Assembly (NCBI GenBank): GCA_963753055.1
Contig: CAVWAP010000004.1
Span: 744,001-808,000 of the forward strand
Length of the DNA stretch: 64,000 nucleotides
Source: JAUWGC01 sp963753055
Lineage (GTDB): Bacteria > Bacteroidota > Bacteroidia > Bacteroidales > B18-G4
Direction of reading: 5' to 3'
Of the stretch, positions 61,674 through 64,000 are shown piece by piece; within the stretch, counting starts at the first letter, position 1, and each line of letters starts with the position of its first letter. The notes beneath the pieces were generated by a model. It made no database searches, was not told where the DNA came from, and worked only from the letters and a program-made list of their open reading frames with translations. The translations under genes were made by a program, and so were the position numbers.

Positions 61674-64000
61674 ATGAAACTAAAATATACATTCCTGCTT
61701 TTTCTTATTTTTCATCTGCTTCAATCAAACGGCCAGATCACTGAAGAGATAAAAAATACCAAGACAGACAGCTTGCCACAGTTACTTTCCAAATTGACAG
61801 ATACTGAAAAAATAGACACCCTGAATGCGATTGCTTTTAGGATAAACCTTGACTTTCCGGACAGCAGTAAGAAAATTGCAGGCCAGGCAATCATCCTATC
61901 CGGCAGCCTGAATTATCAAAAAGGACTTGCGGACGGATACATAAGTTTAGGGAGAAACTACCTTATAGAAGACAGCCTTTTCCTTGCAATGATTAATTTT
62001 CTGAATGCAGAAAGGATCTATGAACAAATTGATCCTTCTTTTGAGTTAGCCTTTTCATATATGGGGCTTGCATTTATCAATAACTTCATAGGCAGATTCC
62101 AGTCCAAGATAAATTATGAAAGGAAGGCAATAATAGTTCTCAAACAAATAGATAGTACTAGACATATTGCGATGCGTTATAATCATATTGCCAGGGGATA
62201 CATGGAATTGGGAGAATATGATTCTGCCATCTGTAATAATAAACTTGCCATTTCCCATGCAGATTCTTCCATTAATCCCTGGTTCTATAATACCTTCGGC
62301 CGCATATATCTTCGCCAATTCTACGATTCGGGTGATACCATCTTGTTAGCCAAGTCAATAGAATGGTTTAAAAAAGGCTTAAACTCACCTGAAATTGATA
62401 ATTACCAAAGTGCTGGCATAAATGCCAACCTTTTTCATGCTTATTATGCGTATGAAAATAAAGAAATGGATAATTTGGCACTATATCATTTAAACCAGAT
62501 TATTCCGAATGCCGTTAAAAGCAGAGAAGCTTTCTATACGATCCCCGGAAGTTGGCTGAAAAGGGGGGAATTATCAAAAAGAGGTTTACGATTCGATAGT
62601 GCTATTATTCACTGCAATAAGAGCCTAAATATTATTGACTCTGCGCTATCCGATTTTTCAACGAGTGGTTTTATTGAGAGTTTTTACGTATTGCTGGAAA
62701 AGTATTGGCTGAAAAGATGTAAATCAGATGCATATTATTTACTATATGAAGTTTACTCAACCACTGGTGATTACAGAAAAGCACTTGAAAACTATATCAA
62801 TTATAAAAATGCCAGTGAAGAGATTTACGAGGAGGATACTAAAAATCTCATCGCCATGCTCGAAGCAGAGTCAGAGAATGAGAAAACACAAAACCAGATA
62901 TCCTTGCTGGCCAAAGAAAACGAGGTAAAAGATCTTCGGATCAACCGGTCAAAAATATTCATTTATGGCCTTGGGGGTTTACTGATGATATTGTTCTTTG
63001 TTGGGATGTTGTTTATCAGGCAAAGAAGGATCAAGATGGCACTTAAAGAGCAAAAATTAGCATACGACCTGGAATTGAGTAAGGTAGAATCAGATAAGCT
63101 GAAAGAGCTCGACAAAATGAAATCCCGCTTCTTTGCAAATATCTCCCATGAGTTTCGAACACCCTTAACCCTCATTCTTGGACCACTTGATACGATACTT
63201 TCCAAAGTGATCAACGAAGACTCCAGGCCTGAAATGAATATGATTCAAAGAAATGCATTTCGTCTGCAAAACCTGATCAACCAGCTGCTGAGCCTATCGA
63301 AACTTGAATCAGGGAAGATGAAGCTGAAAGTTAAAGAAGAGGATATTGTTTCTTTAAGCAAGGGATATACACAGTCATTTGAGTCACTGGCAAAACAGAA
63401 GAACATCAAACTTGAATTTAAATCTGACCGGGAAAACATCCTTGTCTATTTAGATCAGGATAAGTATGAAAAGATACTCTATAACCTGATTTCGAATGCG
63501 TTTAAGCATACTGCCAGCGGTGGGAGGATTGAGATACAGGTTGACAGTAGACAGTTGACAGTTGACAGTGAGAATAATGCTGTCCGTCAACCGTCAACCG
63601 TCAACTTGCTGGCAAATTTTGTCAAGATCTCTGTTCGCGACACAGGCACCGGCATCCCCCCCGAAAATCTTCCTCACATCTTCGACCGCTTCTACCAGGC
63701 TGATAACGACAGTAACAATTACCAGGAAGGCACTGGAATAGGCCTTGCCTTAGCAAAAGAGCTGGTTGAATTGCACCATGGAACGATAATAGCAGAAAGC
63801 GAAGTTGGAAAGGGAACAACTTTTACACTCACTCTTCCTATGGGAAAGGAACACCTGAAAGAAGAGGATATAGCCCAGGGCACAGAGCTCAGGGTGCCGA
63901 GCACAGAGCCCAGGACTCAAAGTACAGAGATCCAGGACCCGGCATCCGGTATCCAATATCCTGTATCCAGCACCGATCGCTATCTGGAAGAGGACTCAGG
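61674..64000 (+). CDS. TPR sensor histidine kinase, 3' end cut by window
   Basis: At least 775 residues, open to the window edge. Signal peptide from the ATG at 61674 (MKLKYTFLLFLIFHLLQSNG); another Met six codons earlier is in frame. Residues 25-420 are TPR-like helical repeats outside the membrane, then a membrane helix (about 427-447), coiled coil, H-box FFANISHEFRTPL (H492), N-box NLISNAFKHT, G1 DTGTGIP, G2 GTGIGLALAKEL. Likely a hybrid kinase with receiver and AraC domains beyond the edge, inferred from the family. Two 7-bp repeat arrays lie inside the coding region. Confidence 0.93.
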   Translation, partial: MKLKYTFLLFLIFHLLQSNGQITEEIKNTKTDSLPQLLSKLTDTEKIDTLNAIAFRINLDFPDSSKKIAGQAIILSGSLNYQKGLADGYISLGRNYLIEDSLFLAMINFLNAERIYEQIDPSFELAFSYMGLAFINNFIGRFQSKINYERKAIIVLKQIDSTRHIAMRYNHIARGYMELGEYDSAICNNKLAISHADSSINPWFYNTFGRIYLRQFYDSGDTILLAKSIEWFKKGLNSPEIDNYQSAGINANLFHAYYAYENKEMDNLALYHLNQIIPNAVKSREAFYTIPGSWLKRGELSKRGLRFDSAIIHCNKSLNIIDSALSDFSTSGFIESFYVLLEKYWLKRCKSDAYYLLYEVYSTTGDYRKALENYINYKNASEEIYEEDTKNLIAMLEAESENEKTQNQISLLAKENEVKDLRINRSKIFIYGLGGLLMILFFVGMLFIRQRRIKMALKEQKLAYDLELSKVESDKLKELDKMKSRFFANISHEFRTPLTLILGPLDTILSKVINEDSRPEMNMIQRNAFRLQNLINQLLSLSKLESGKMKLKVKEEDIVSLSKGYTQSFESLAKQKNIKLEFKSDRENILVYLDQDKYEKILYNLISNAFKHTASGGRIEIQVDSRQLTVDSENNAVRQPSTVNLLANFVKISVRDTGTGIPPENLPHIFDRFYQADNDSNNYQEGTGIGLALAKELVELHHGTIIAESEVGKGTTFTLTLPMGKEHLKEEDIAQGTELRVPSTEPRTQSTEIQDPASGIQYPVSSTDRYLEEDS
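63541..63603. repeat. 7-bp tandem array with inverted halves inside HATPase coding region
   Basis: TTGACAG, TAGACAG, TTGACAG, TTGACAG, then a 14-base spacer in phase, then TCCGTCA, ACCGTCA, ACCGTCA. The second half is close to the reverse complement of the first. Total 63 bases = 21 codons, so the kinase frame is kept. Codes DSRQLTVDSENNAVRQPSTV between the N-box and G1 box. Confidence 0.88.
63880..63970. repeat. Degenerate 7-bp array (13 phase-locked units) in kinase coding region
   Basis: GCACAGA, GCTCAGG, GTGCCGA, GCACAGA, GCCCAGG, ACTCAAA, GTACAGA, GATCCAG, GACCCGG, CATCCGG, TATCCAA, TATCCTG, TATCCAG. Encodes a polar linker just after the HATPase domain (TELRVPSTEPRTQST). Confidence 0.8.

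Overview
The window is chromosomal DNA from a member of the Bacteroidota, most likely a Bacteroidales/Marinilabiliales-type anaerobe. The evidence is: type IX secretion (T9SS) C-terminal sorting domains on two secreted proteins; recurrent TAnnTTTG (-7) boxes with TTG (-33) upstream of genes; a short primary sigma factor without region 1.1; a eukaryote-type (GT3) glycogen synthase fused to a phosphorylase; a DnaA and PepD of Bacteroidetes type; and a tmRNA tag ending NNFALAA. Coding density is high, most genes are core or housekeeping, and no complete insertion sequence, prophage or CRISPR array is visible.

Layout. 1-8.4 kb (+): the end of a glycogen synthase/phosphorylase fusion, fabG, a VWA-like membrane protein and an M48 protease. 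8.4-17.9 kb (-): an ABC-2 exporter; an LMW-PTP/dehydratase/RsmI-like operon; a dnaA gene carrying eight single-base indels; and a kinase/GT4/EamA/yigZ operon in which yigZ carries two more indels. 18.0-24.4 kb: prmC, then a PiT-PhoU phosphate permease with two small genes, divergent from a porin and a beta-helix lipoprotein. 24.4-33.8 kb: TMTC-like, aldose epimerase and lipoprotein genes, pepD, and an ECF sigma operon. 33.2-37.4 kb (-): rpe-rpoD and rpsO-pnp. 37.4-44.9 kb (-): a tight seven-gene operon of TetR (with an embedded EF-hand), LolA-like protein, two FtsX-like permeases, a T9SS protein, a LolD-like ATPase and an outer-membrane barrel. 45-56.6 kb: idi, a PH-like protein, a YbdG-type channel, an exported C1 peptidase, then a (+) operon of lpdA (frameshifted), rfbC, lytic transglycosylase, uvrA, LOG and an aspartyl protease. 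56.6-64 kb: an FG-GAP T9SS protein, an NtrC-like regulator without a DNA-binding domain, tmRNA with a GIY-YIG nuclease gene directly downstream, a low-coding spacer, and a TPR histidine kinase cut by the window edge.

Most unusual: (1) about a dozen tandem arrays with different sequences but the same 7-bp period, lying beside stop codons, between convergent genes, at promoters and inside coding regions (FG-GAP protein, histidine kinase, LolA-like signal peptide); (2) the indel cluster across dnaA and yigZ; (3) the TetR/EF-hand-controlled Lol/MacB-like envelope operon; (4) the GIY-YIG element on the 3' end of ssrA.
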